From: Micromonospora sp. WMMD1120
Lineage (GTDB): Bacteria; Actinomycetota; Actinomycetes; Mycobacteriales; Micromonosporaceae
Reading direction: 5' to 3'
DNA length: 64,000 nucleotides
Assembly (NCBI RefSeq): GCF_029626235.1
Contig: NZ_JARUBO010000005.1
Coordinates: 5,676,001-5,740,000, forward strand
Part shown: piece after piece, positions 21,703-29,787 of the stretch
How the letters are laid out: each line of letters starts with the position of its first letter
Position numbering within the stretch: position 1 is the stretch's first letter
Notes under the pieces: model-generated
What the model was told of the DNA's origin: nothing
Seen by the model: only the letters and a program-made list of their open reading frames with translations
Databases searched by the model: none
Made by a program: the position numbers and the translations under genes

Positions 21703-23673
21703 ATGACCGACACCATCGGCGTCGACACGCAGCCCACCACGAACCCGCACTGGCCGATACCGTTGGAGAGACGCACCGTCACCGTCCTCTTCGCGGACAT
21801 CGTCGGCTCCACAGCCCTGGTGAACCGGCTGGACCCGGAGGAGGTCCGGGCGTTGCAGCGGGCCTACTTCGAGACCGTGGCCGGTGTGCTGCACCGCTGG
21901 CAGGGGGTGGTGGAGAAGTACATCGGCGACGCCGTGATGGCGTTGTTCGGCGCCCGCCACTCCGACGGCTTCGACGCGTACCGGGCGGTGCGCGCCGGCC
22001 TGGAGATCCAGGCCGCGCTGGACGACCGGCCGGTGCTCGGTGACACCCGACTGCGGGTGCGCGTCGGCGTCGCCACCGGCGAGGTCGTCGTCGACCTGGG
22101 TGACGCCGTCGACGGCGGGCACGGCCTGGCCAGCGGCGCGGTCATCACCACAGCGGCCCGCCTGCAGGAGTACGCGTCGCCCGGCGCCGTGGCGCTCTGC
22201 GCGGTCACCGCGCACGCCACCACCGGCCTGATCACCCGGCGTCGGCTGACACCGCCGCCGGCCGCCGACGCGGCGCCGGTCTGGCACGCCATCGGTCCGG
22301 TACGCCGGGACGCCGACCGGCACGACGGCCGGCTGATCGGTCGCCGCCGCGAGCTGGCCACCATCCGCGACCAGCTCGGCGCGGCCGTGCGGGAGCGCAG
22401 GCCCGGCTGGGTCTCCCTGGTCGGCCCCAGCGGCAGTGGCCGCAGCCGACTGCTGCACGAGGCGTCCGACGCGCTGACCACTGTGGATGGAGAGCCGGTC
22501 CGCTGGTGCGCGGCGGCCTGCCAGCCGTACCCCGATCAGGTGGTGGCGCCGGTCGCCGCGCTGCTGCGCGACGTCGCCGGGATTCGGCACGGCGACGGCC
22601 CGGCGGCGATCCACAGTCGGCTCGTCGACGCGCTGACGCCGCTGCTCCCGCCGGCCCGGGTCGCCACCGCCGTGCCGACGCTCGCGCGGATGCTGGCCAC
22701 CCCGGACGGCTCGGCCCCGGCGCTGGCGGGCGCGGCCCTCTGCCGGGAGTTCCTGCTGCGGCTGGCCGCCGAGCGGCCGCTGGTCGTCGCCGTCGACGAC
22801 GTGGACCGGGCCGCGCCGGCCGTGGGCCGGTTCCTGCACGCGCTGCTCGGCGCGGCGGCGGAGCGCGGGCTACCCCTGGCCGTGCTCACCGCGCACCAGC
22901 CGCGGTGGGCCGACAGCGCACCCCGGACGACCCGGCAGGTGCCGGTGCGACCGCTGACCGCGGTGCAGTCGGGGCGACTGCTCCGCCAGATGCTGCGCCG
23001 CGCCGGGCAGCCGGTGACCCTCGTCGACCGGCTGCTGCCCCTGGTGGGCGGCCGTCCCGGGCACGCGGCGGCCTACGTCACGTCGGTCGCGGACGGCGCC
23101 GACGCGGCCACGCTCGTCCTGCCCGAGGCCGTCCGCCGGGCGGTCGGCGCGGAACTGGACCACCTCGACGGAGAGCGGCGGGCGGTGCTGATGGCCGCCG
23201 GCACCCTCGGCGCTGTCTTCTCCGGCCCGTCCGTGGACCGGGCCCTCGGCTGGGCGCCCGGCCGGTCCGCGCCGGCCCTGCGTGGCCTGGTGGCCGCCGG
23301 GTTGCTGCTCCCCCACCGCAACGACGGGTACGCGTTCGCCGCGCCCGCGTTGCGACAGGTCGCCACCGAACGGCTGCCCCGCACGCTGCGGGCCGTCTTC
23401 AACCGGCGGGCGGCCGACGGCACGCGCCCGGACGCCGCCGATCCCACCGGCGGCACGGCGGCCGGAACCAACCACTCCCGCCGGCACCGGGCCGCCGCCG
23501 ACGTGCCGCCGGGCCAGGCTCTGCCGTACCCCAACTCGGGCGGTCGCTGGTCGACGGACGCCAACCGGTCGGCGGCGGTGGCCCGTGCGACGCCGGCCGG
23601 GTCGCGGACGGCCGACCGTGTCCCGCTCCCCCGCGTCGTCGCCTGGACGCCGGGGCCAGCGGCGCCGCGGTGA
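21703..23673 (+). CDS. Class III nucleotide-cyclase-like protein with STAND ATPase domain
   Basis: A 656-residue protein. Residues 20-180 form a class III adenylyl/guanylyl cyclase domain with both metal Asp sites (VLFADIVGSTAL and EKYIGDAVMALFG). The motif that normally reads GD-V-N-TAARL is GAVITTAARL here, so the transition-state Asn is Thr, although the Arg remains. Residues about 205-600 resemble an AAA/STAND ATPase, but its Walker A is GPSGSGRSRLL, with Arg in place of Lys; Walker B is VVAVDDVD. The C-terminal 80 residues are low-complexity. Catalysis by either domain is doubtful, and a sensory role is possible. The ATG at 21703 has GGAGG rather far upstream. Confidence 0.75.
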   Translation: MTDTIGVDTQPTTNPHWPIPLERRTVTVLFADIVGSTALVNRLDPEEVRALQRAYFETVAGVLHRWQGVVEKYIGDAVMALFGARHSDGFDAYRAVRAGLEIQAALDDRPVLGDTRLRVRVGVATGEVVVDLGDAVDGGHGLASGAVITTAARLQEYASPGAVALCAVTAHATTGLITRRRLTPPPAADAAPVWHAIGPVRRDADRHDGRLIGRRRELATIRDQLGAAVRERRPGWVSLVGPSGSGRSRLLHEASDALTTVDGEPVRWCAAACQPYPDQVVAPVAALLRDVAGIRHGDGPAAIHSRLVDALTPLLPPARVATAVPTLARMLATPDGSAPALAGAALCREFLLRLAAERPLVVAVDDVDRAAPAVGRFLHALLGAAAERGLPLAVLTAHQPRWADSAPRTTRQVPVRPLTAVQSGRLLRQMLRRAGQPVTLVDRLLPLVGGRPGHAAAYVTSVADGADAATLVLPEAVRRAVGAELDHLDGERRAVLMAAGTLGAVFSGPSVDRALGWAPGRSAPALRGLVAAGLLLPHRNDGYAFAAPALRQVATERLPRTLRAVFNRRAADGTRPDAADPTGGTAAGTNHSRRHRAAADVPPGQALPYPNSGGRWSTDANRSAAVARATPAGSRTADRVPLPRVVAWTPGPAAPR

Positions 23674-23722
23674 GCAGGATTGGCCCGGTCATGCTGCTCC
23701 AGGCGACGCGTCGAGGGGTTGG

Positions 23723-24289
23723 TCAGCGGGCGGCCAGGAACGCCAGCACGCGGGGCCAGGCCGCCGCGCTGGCCTCCGGGGAGTGTTCGGCCAGGTCCGG
23801 ATCGGTGAACAGGTGGCCCACGCCGGGGTAGCGGTGGACCGTCAGGTCGGCCCCGGCGTCGGTCATCGCCTGCCGCCACTCGTCGACCTCGTCCGGCGCG
23901 TCGTACGGGTCGGGGTCGGCGAGGTGCAGTTGCACGGGCAACCCCTGGCGGACCGCGTCCGGCGACCCACCGGTGCCGTGCAGCAGGAGCAGGCCGGCGG
24001 TGTCGGGGCGCTCGGCCAGCAGCGCCCCGGCCACGCCGGCGCCCATCGAGAAGCCGGCCAGCACCGTCTCGGGCGGCAGGTCACGCAGGGCGGCGCGGGC
24101 CCGGTCCAGCACCACCTCCTGGCCGATCTTGTCGAGCACCGCGAAGCCGTCCTCGACGGTGTCGGTGGGCGGGACACCGTACAGGTCGGGGGTGCTGACC
24201 CGGTGCCCGGCGGCGCGGAGCCGGTCGGCGGCGGCGCGCACGGCGGGCCGCAGGCCGTACACGGAGTGGAACAGCACGACGTGTCGCAT
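23723..24289 (-). CDS. Dienelactone-hydrolase-family alpha/beta hydrolase
   Basis: A 188-residue alpha/beta hydrolase. It starts MRHVVLFHSVYGLRPAV. The nucleophile elbow is GFSMGAG, with Ser where true dienelactone hydrolases have Cys. The late His is in YPGVGHLFTDPDL, a typical DLH-family ending, and Asp in ADPDPYDAPDEVDEW may complete the triad. It acts in the cytoplasm on an unknown ester or lactone. It is convergent with the cyclase-ATPase gene, with only 49 bases between them. Confidence 0.8.
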   Translation of the reverse strand: MRHVVLFHSVYGLRPAVRAAADRLRAAGHRVSTPDLYGVPPTDTVEDGFAVLDKIGQEVVLDRARAALRDLPPETVLAGFSMGAGVAGALLAERPDTAGLLLLHGTGGSPDAVRQGLPVQLHLADPDPYDAPDEVDEWRQAMTDAGADLTVHRYPGVGHLFTDPDLAEHSPEASAAAWPRVLAFLAAR

Positions 24290-24343
24290 CGGGTCATCCT
24301 GCCGCAGCCGAGCGTCGCCACGGTGCGGCCACGCGGGGAGCGT

Positions 24344-24545
24344 TCAGACCAGCGCCGTCAGCCGCGGGACGAGGTCGGCCGGTGGCGGCATCTCGGCGAT
24401 CTCCCGGCTGACCTGCGCGGCGGCGGCGCGGAGACGGCCGTCGGTGAGCAACCGGGTCAACGCCCCCGGGGTGATGTCGCGGGGACTCGACGCCAGCCCA
24501 CGATCGGCACCGGACGAGGACGCCGGGCCGGGCGGGAGCCCGACC
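24344..24545 (-). pseudogene. C-terminal fragment of an MGT-type glycosyltransferase
   Basis: Reading the minus strand to the TGA at 24344-24346 gives ...ITPGALTRLLTDGRLRAAAA, then QVSREIAEMPPPADLVPRLT, ALV, stop. The pattern A..R.EIA.MP.PA..V..L is the usual C-terminus of macrolide-type UDP-glycosyltransferases in actinomycetes. No start codon with a ribosome site and no catalytic N-terminal half is present; upstream the frame soon enters the methyltransferase promoter. I read it as the tail of a gene whose 5' part was deleted. The exact left breakpoint on the protein is unclear. Confidence 0.5.
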
Positions 24546-24633
24546 CCGGCGTCACCCTGATCATCGCCCTGCCATCTTCTCGCAATTGCAAATTATGTGC
24601 AACAGGTTCTGGACAGCCCACCGCCGACGTAAC

Positions 24634-24639
24634 TAGCCT
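24634..24639 (+). promoter_or_regulatory. -10 element TAGCCT of a probable leaderless transcript
   Basis: TAGCCT ends 7 bases before the ATG at 24647, and no ribosome site is present. TTCTGGACAG lies at about the -35 position. The same TAGCCT-N7-ATG arrangement is found before the PadR gene (26419-26432). Confidence 0.45.
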
Positions 24640-24646
24640 GACTGCT

Positions 24647-25405
24647 ATGAGTCCTTACATCGCGGATCCGTGGGCCTGGCAGGAGAGCTGGGACCGCCAG
24701 CAGGAGGCCTACCTCCCGGACCGGGAGCACCGGTTCGCCGCCATGCTCGACACCGTCGACGCGGTCCTCGACGGTCGACCGCCACGCGTGCTCGATCTGG
24801 CCGGCGGCACCGGCACCATCTCCCTGCGCGCGCTGGCGCGCTTCCCCGACGCCGAGGCGACACTCGTCGACCTCGACCCGGCGCTGCTCGCCATCGCCGG
24901 CGCCTCGCTGGCCGGCCGGGCCACCATCGTCACGGCCGACCTCAACACCCCCGACTGGCTCGCGACGCTCCCCCACCGGGAGTACGACGCGGTGCTCACC
25001 GCCACCGCCCTGCACTGGCTGCCGGCCGACCGGCTCACGCGGCTCTACGCCGAACTGCGCGACGTGCTCCGCCCGGGCGGGGTGTTCGTCAACGCCGACC
25101 ACATGCCCGACGACACGGTGCCGGAGCTGACCAAACGACTGATGGACCGGGCGCGCGAGCGGCGCGACGCCCGGTACGCCACCGGCTCGGTGCTGTCCTG
25201 GTCGGACTGGTGGGAGCGGGCCGGGTCCGACCCCGCGCTCGCCCCGTTCGTCGCCGAGCGGCACGCCATCTACCCCACCGGGCACAGCCCCGAGTGGAAC
25301 CCGCCGGTCTCCTGGCACCTGGCCACGCTCACCGCGGCCGGCTTCAGCGAGGTCGGCACGATCTGGCGAGGTGGCCCCGACGCCGCGGTCGCGGCGGTGC
25401 GCTGA
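24647..25405 (+). CDS. Class I SAM-dependent methyltransferase
   Basis: A 252-residue methyltransferase. The SAM-binding motif I is VLDLAGGTGTISLRAL at about residues 47-62. Motif II acidic residues are in ATLVDLDPALL, and YDAVLTATALHWLPADRLTR corresponds to motifs IV-V of UbiE/methyltransf_25-type proteins. The C-terminal half (SWHLATLTAAGFSEVGTIWR) is typical of small-molecule O- or N-methyltransferases. The ATG at 24647 has no ribosome site; TAGCCT 7 bases upstream suggests a leaderless mRNA. The substrate is unknown. A glycosyltransferase remnant lies next to it, so the two may have belonged to one tailoring locus. Confidence 0.82.
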   Translation: MSPYIADPWAWQESWDRQQEAYLPDREHRFAAMLDTVDAVLDGRPPRVLDLAGGTGTISLRALARFPDAEATLVDLDPALLAIAGASLAGRATIVTADLNTPDWLATLPHREYDAVLTATALHWLPADRLTRLYAELRDVLRPGGVFVNADHMPDDTVPELTKRLMDRARERRDARYATGSVLSWSDWWERAGSDPALAPFVAERHAIYPTGHSPEWNPPVSWHLATLTAAGFSEVGTIWRGGPDAAVAAVR

Positions 25406-25491
25406 CGCCACCGTCACCGACAGCGCGTCAACGCCGGGGCCGTCGCCGGGCGCGGACGCCGCCGCCGTCGACGGCACTACGCTCGGAAGCC

Positions 25492-25965
25492 GTGCCAGAG
25501 CCGTTCGAGCCGCGTACCGATCCCGACGTCGACCTGCGCGTCCCCGCCGACCGCCGGGAGCTGACCGCGCGTCCGGCGACACTGCTCGCCGCGATCGCGG
25601 CCGGCGGGGTGGTCGGCGCGCTGGCCCGCGCCGGCCTGCAACACGTCGCACCGCACGGGCCCACCGACTTCCCGTGGGCGACGTTCGGCGTCAACCTGTC
25701 CGGCTGCCTGCTGATCGGCGTGCTGATGGCGACTCTCGGGCACCTCGGCGGCGGGCACCCGCTGGTCCGCCCGTTCCTCGGGGTCGGAGTGCTCGGCGGC
25801 TTCACCACCTTCTCCACCTACGCGGTCGACATCCAGCAGGCTCTCGTCAACGGCGCGCCGGGCACCGCGCTGGCCGGTCTGGCCGCCACGGTGCTCGGGG
25901 CGCTCGTCGCGGTCGGGCTGGGCGACGCGGTCACCGCCGGGCTGTTGCGGCGGGCGACCCGGTGA
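25492..25965 (+). CDS. crcB: Fluoride channel CrcB/Fluc, first subunit
   Basis: A 157-residue small membrane protein with a polar N-terminus of about 35 residues and four transmembrane helices. The Fluc marks are visible: FPWATFGVNLSGCLLIG (helix 2, conserved Asn) and GVLGGFTTFSTYAVD (the broken helix 3, with the TTFSTY fluoride track). It exports fluoride passively as an antiparallel dimer. The GTG start follows CGGAAG. The next gene encodes the partner with a GTGA overlap, so this is a heterodimeric pair, as in many Gram-positive bacteria. No fluoride riboswitch was recognised upstream. Confidence 0.92.
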   Translation: MPEPFEPRTDPDVDLRVPADRRELTARPATLLAAIAAGGVVGALARAGLQHVAPHGPTDFPWATFGVNLSGCLLIGVLMATLGHLGGGHPLVRPFLGVGVLGGFTTFSTYAVDIQQALVNGAPGTALAGLAATVLGALVAVGLGDAVTAGLLRRATR

Positions 25966-26324
25966 CCGTCCTGCTCATCGCCCTGGGCGCGGCCGTCGGC
26001 GCGCCGCTGCGCTACCTCACCGACCGGGCCGTGCAGTCCCGACACGACTCGGCGTTCCCGTTCGGCACGCTCACCGTCAACGTGCTCGGGTCACTGCTGC
26101 TCGGTTTCCTCGTCGGGTGGCCGGTCGGCCCGGCGGTCAGCGCGCTGCTGGGCACCGGGTTCTGCGGCGCGCTGACCACCTACTCCACCTTCAGCTACGA
26201 GACGCTGCGGTTGACGCGGGGCGGCCATCGGCTCCTCGCGCTGGCCAACGTGCTGGTCAGCGTGGCCGCCGGGCTCGCCGCGGCCACCGCCGGGTACGCC
26301 CTGGCCCGCGTCCTCCCCGGCTGA
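25962..26324 (+). CDS. crcB: Fluoride channel CrcB/Fluc, second subunit
   Basis: A 120-residue protein with four transmembrane helices and the same Fluc motifs: FGTLTVNVLGSLLLGF and GFCGALTTYSTFSYE. The GTG shares GTGA with the stop of the first subunit. Without the long polar N-terminus of its partner, it has the minimal family length. The two should form a heterodimeric channel with fixed opposite orientations. Confidence 0.92.
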   Translation: MTVLLIALGAAVGAPLRYLTDRAVQSRHDSAFPFGTLTVNVLGSLLLGFLVGWPVGPAVSALLGTGFCGALTTYSTFSYETLRLTRGGHRLLALANVLVSVAAGLAAATAGYALARVLPG

Positions 26325-26391
26325 CCGCGTCCGCGCGCTACCACCCCTCGGAAGGTTCCGGAGCCATCCGGCGGCAGCGAACACACCGAGC

Positions 26392-26424
26392 GTATATACG
26401 CGAGGTATACACCCGGTGTAGCCT
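26392..26424 (+). promoter_or_regulatory. PadR operator and leaderless promoter
   Basis: GTATATAC (26392-26399) and GTATAC (26405-26410) form an AT-rich inverted pair in otherwise GC-rich DNA, the style of PadR binding sites. TAGCCT at 26419-26424 lies 7 bases before the PadR ATG and looks like a -10 box for a leaderless mRNA. The operator therefore covers the -35 to -20 region, which suits autorepression of the PadR-ABC operon. Confidence 0.5.
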
Positions 26425-26431
26425 CGTCCAC

Positions 26432-26956
26432 ATGAGCGTTCCACTGACCCTCCTCGGCCTCCTCGAGCGGGAGCCCAGCCACGGGTACGACCTCAAGCGC
26501 GACTACGACACCTTCTTCGGGCGGGGCAAGCCGCTGCCGTTCGGCCAGGTCTACTCCACCCTCAGCCGGCTGGCCCGGGACGGCAAGGTGGTGATCAGCG
26601 ACGTCGCGCCCGGCGCCGGCCCGGACCGCAAGCGCTACGTCATCACCGACGTCGGCGCGACCGAGGTGGAGCAGTGGTTGACCCAGCCGGTCGAACCGGA
26701 GCCGCACCTGCAGACGGTGCTCTTCGCCAAGGTGGTGCTCGCGCTGATGCTGGACCGTCCGGCGGCCGACTACCTCGACAGCCAGCGCGCCGCGCACCTG
26801 CGGCGGATGCGGGAACTCACCGAGATCAAGCGCGCCGGCAGCCTGGTCGACGCGCTGCTCGCCGACCACGGGCTGTACCACCTGGAGGCGGACCTCCGCT
26901 GGATCGAGATGACCGGTGCCCGGCTGGACGCCCTCCGGAAGGAGGTGCGGCCATGA
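26432..26956 (+). CDS. PadR-family transcriptional regulator
   Basis: A 174-residue PadR repressor. Residues 1-85 are the winged helix, with family marks LLGLLEREPSHGYDLKRDYD, QVYSTLSRLARDGKV and DRKRYVITDVGATEVEQWL. Residues 90-170 form the helical dimerisation tail. There is no ribosome site; a TAGCCT box 7 bases upstream suggests a leaderless transcript. Its stop shares ATGA with the ATPase gene, so regulator and exporter are one operon. By analogy with LmrR/PadR pairs, it probably represses the exporter until a toxic ligand binds. Confidence 0.88.
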   Translation: MSVPLTLLGLLEREPSHGYDLKRDYDTFFGRGKPLPFGQVYSTLSRLARDGKVVISDVAPGAGPDRKRYVITDVGATEVEQWLTQPVEPEPHLQTVLFAKVVLALMLDRPAADYLDSQRAAHLRRMRELTEIKRAGSLVDALLADHGLYHLEADLRWIEMTGARLDALRKEVRP

Positions 26957-27633
26957 GCGTCGTGATCGAGGCCCGCGACGTGGCGTTCGCCTTCGGCCAG
27001 ACCCCCGCCCTGCGCGGCGCCAGCGTCGCCGTGGAGGCGGGCGAGATCCTCGCCATCATGGGCCCGAGCGGCTCGGGCAAGTCCACCCTGTTGCACTGCC
27101 TGGCCGGCATCCTGGTGCCCGACTCCGGTCAGGTCCTCTTCGACGGGGCGCGGATCGACACCATGGCCGAGACCCAGCGCAGCAGCCTGCGCCGGGACCG
27201 CTTCGGCTTCGTGTTCCAGTTCGGGCAACTCGTCCCCGAGCTGACCGCCGTGGAGAACGTGGCCCTACCGCTGCTGCTCAGCGGCGTACACCGCAAGCAG
27301 GCGCTGCCGAGGGCGCGGGGCTGGTTCGCGCGCCTCGGCCTCGACGGGTTGGAGCAGCGCCGCTCGGGTGAGCTGTCCGGCGGGCAGGCGCAGCGCGTCG
27401 CGCTGGCCCGCGGCCTGGTCGCCGAGCCACGGGTCCTCTTCGCCGACGAGCCGACCGGCGCGCTCGACTCGCTCACCGGTGAGCAGGTCATGGACCTGTT
27501 GGTGGGCGCCGCCCGCGAGCAGGGCACGACAGTCATCCTGGTCACCCACGAGGCCCGGATCGCCGCGTACGCCGATCGCGAGGTCATGGTCCGCGACGGG
27601 CGCGTCAACGCGCCGGAACGGATTCCCTCGTGA
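26953..27633 (+). CDS. ABC exporter ATP-binding protein (MacB/LolD type)
   Basis: A 226-residue ABC ATPase with Walker A GPSGSGKST (about residues 36-44), Q-loop FQFGQLVPELT, signature LSGGQAQRVALARG, Walker B VLFADEPTGALD and the H-loop VTHEARIA. Length and the EPTGALD form fit the LolD/MacB/FtsE class, which pairs with FtsX-type permeases. The ATG shares ATGA with the PadR gene, and its stop shares GTGA with the permease gene. Confidence 0.93.
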   Translation: MSVVIEARDVAFAFGQTPALRGASVAVEAGEILAIMGPSGSGKSTLLHCLAGILVPDSGQVLFDGARIDTMAETQRSSLRRDRFGFVFQFGQLVPELTAVENVALPLLLSGVHRKQALPRARGWFARLGLDGLEQRRSGELSGGQAQRVALARGLVAEPRVLFADEPTGALDSLTGEQVMDLLVGAAREQGTTVILVTHEARIAAYADREVMVRDGRVNAPERIPS

Positions 27634-29783
27634 TCCGCTTCGGGCTCCGCCTCGCGGTGGCCGGCGGCCGGGAGGCCCTCACCCGCCTGGTCGTCATCGC
27701 CGCCGCCGTGGCGGTCGGCAGCGGGGTGCTGCTGACCACCCTGGCCGGCGTCAACGCCACGAACGCGCAGCTCACCCGGTACGCGTCGATGTATCCCAAC
27801 GCCTCGACCGGTGACGCCGACCCGCTGTGGTGGTCGACCCGGCAGGACTACTTCCAGGGTAGGCAGATCATCCGGATCGACGTCGCCGCGACCGGTCCGA
27901 GCGCGCCCACCCCGGTCGGTGTCCCGGCCATTCCGGGCCCGGGCGAGTACTACGCCTCGCCCGCGTTGCGGGACCTGCTGGCCGGCCACCCGGCCGACCA
28001 ACTGGGTGACCGCTACCCGGGGCGGGACCTCGGCACCGTCGGCCCAGCCGCGCTGACCTCACCGGACACCCTGCTCGTCATCGCGGGCGGCTCCCCCGAC
28101 CAGGTAGCCGAGCTCCCCGCCGCGAAGCAGGTCACCACCGTCGGCGACACCCCCGCCCTCCCCGAGACCACGGTGAACCTCATCCTGGGCGTGGTCGCCG
28201 GTGGGCTGCTCTTCCCGCTGCTGATCTTCATCGGCACCGCCACCCGGCTCAGCGCCGCCCGCCGGGAGCAGCGGTTCGCCGCGCTGCGGCTGGTCGGCGC
28301 GACACCGAGGCAGATCGCGGTGGTCGCCGCGGTGGAGGCGACCGCCGCCGCCGTCGCCGGGGTCGCCGTCGGCTTCGGCCTCTTCTACGCCTTCCGCGAT
28401 CCGCTGGCCGGCATCCCGTTCACCGGCATGCCGTTCTTCCCCGGCGACATGTCGCTGGGTGTCCTGGACGTCCTGCTCGTCGCCCTCGGCGTTCCGGCCG
28501 GCGCGGCGGTGGCCGCCCAGGTATCGCTGCGCCGCGTGCGGATCTCGCCGCTGGGCGTCACCCGGCGGGTCACGCCCCGCCCGCCACGGGCGTACCGGCT
28601 GGTCCCGATGGCGCTCGGCGTGGCGGTGCTGTTCCTCGCGATCGGCTTCCGGCCACAGACGTCGGACGGGCAGACGGCGGTGTTCCTGCCCGCCCTGCTG
28701 CTCGTCATGGCCGGTCTGGTCTACGCCGGCCCGTGGTTGACGATGGTCGGCGCCCGGGTCATGGCCCGGTACGCCAGTCGCCCGGCCACGCTCATCGCCG
28801 CGCGCCGCCTGGCCGACAACCCGAAGGCCGGCTTCCGGGCGATCAGCGGGATCATGCTCGCGCTCTTCGTGACGAGCGTCGCCGTCGGGGTGATCACCAC
28901 GATCGTGGCGAACCGCGGCCCGGCGCCGGTCGGGTCGACCGACGCGGGCACGGTGACCACCGTCTTCGACGAGAAGGCGGCCTCGGTGCCGGAGACGCTC
29001 TTCGCCGACCTGCGCGCCGTCAGCGGCGTCCGGTCCGCGACCGCGATCCGGGAGAACCCGCACGTCACCGCGTCGGGAGAGGTCGGGGTGATCGCGTGCG
29101 TCGAGCTTCCCGACGCGTACGGCAGGTGCGCCGACGGCGCGAGCGTCGTCGAGGTGCCGCTCGGCCTCAGCCGCTGGCGGGAGTCCGCGTCGTCGCAGAC
29201 GGTCTGGCCCGCCTCGGCACTCACCCTCGACGAGCTCCACCGGCTGCCGGTGGTGTCGATCGTCGTCGGCACGGACGGCTCCGCCGCCGCCATCGAGCGC
29301 ACCCGAACCGTGCTGGAGATCGCGTACCCGACCTTCTGGGTGGGGCCGAACGTGCCCGGCGACTTCGAGTCGGACTTCGCCGACACGCTGCGCGGCTGGG
29401 AACAACTCGCCAACGTCGTCATCATCGCCAGCCTGGCGCTCGGCGGATGCAGCCTGGCGGTGAGCGTGATCGGCGGCCTCACCGAACGCCGACGCCCGTT
29501 CAGCCTGCTGCGCCTCAGCGGCGCGCCGGTGCGGGTCCTGCGTCGGGTGGTGGCGTTGGAGAGCGCCGTACCGATGCTCACCGTCGCCGCCGTCGCCATC
29601 GGGATGGGTCTGCTCGCCGCGCACCTGTTCCTGCGGGCCCAGATGGATTACACGCTCGACGCTCCCGAGCCACGTTTCTACGTGATCGTCGTCCTGGGGT
29701 TGGTCACCTGCCTCGGCGTCATCGCCTCGACGCTGCCGCTGCTGGAACGCGTCACCGGTCCGGAGACGGCCCGCAGCGAGTAG
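27630..29783 (+). CDS. ABC exporter permease with two FtsX domains
   Basis: A 717-residue membrane protein. Helix 1 (about residues 22-42) is followed by an extracytoplasmic domain. An FtsX block of three helices follows (from TTVNLILGVVAGGLLFPLLI, with RLSAARREQRFAALRLVGAT, the coupling region). After a second extracytoplasmic domain there is a second FtsX block near the end (RRRPFSLLRLSGAPVRVLRR). The duplicated layout means one chain may supply both halves, as in BceB-like or mechanotransmission ABC proteins. The GTG overlaps the ATPase gene. It is convergent with the cobalamin operon, with only 4 bases between stops. The cargo is unknown; an antibiotic or peptide is likely given the PadR partner. 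Confidence 0.87.
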   Translation: MIRFGLRLAVAGGREALTRLVVIAAAVAVGSGVLLTTLAGVNATNAQLTRYASMYPNASTGDADPLWWSTRQDYFQGRQIIRIDVAATGPSAPTPVGVPAIPGPGEYYASPALRDLLAGHPADQLGDRYPGRDLGTVGPAALTSPDTLLVIAGGSPDQVAELPAAKQVTTVGDTPALPETTVNLILGVVAGGLLFPLLIFIGTATRLSAARREQRFAALRLVGATPRQIAVVAAVEATAAAVAGVAVGFGLFYAFRDPLAGIPFTGMPFFPGDMSLGVLDVLLVALGVPAGAAVAAQVSLRRVRISPLGVTRRVTPRPPRAYRLVPMALGVAVLFLAIGFRPQTSDGQTAVFLPALLLVMAGLVYAGPWLTMVGARVMARYASRPATLIAARRLADNPKAGFRAISGIMLALFVTSVAVGVITTIVANRGPAPVGSTDAGTVTTVFDEKAASVPETLFADLRAVSGVRSATAIRENPHVTASGEVGVIACVELPDAYGRCADGASVVEVPLGLSRWRESASSQTVWPASALTLDELHRLPVVSIVVGTDGSAAAIERTRTVLEIAYPTFWVGPNVPGDFESDFADTLRGWEQLANVVIIASLALGGCSLAVSVIGGLTERRRPFSLLRLSGAPVRVLRRVVALESAVPMLTVAAVAIGMGLLAAHLFLRAQMDYTLDAPEPRFYVIVVLGLVTCLGVIASTLPLLERVTGPETARSE

Positions 29784-29787
29784 TGGT

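Larger units (their letters stand above)
24290..24646. other. Intergenic region with a glycosyltransferase remnant
   Basis: About 360 bases. The part at 24344-24545 on the minus strand reads like the C-terminal end of a glycosyltransferase and is listed separately as a pseudogene. The part at 24560-24646 is less GC-rich and holds the promoter of the methyltransferase gene. Confidence 0.55.

Noticed and set aside
25406-25491. Fluoride riboswitch upstream of the crcB pair
   Set aside because: The 86-base gap lacks the conserved fluoride riboswitch core, and the start is preceded only by an ordinary ribosome site.
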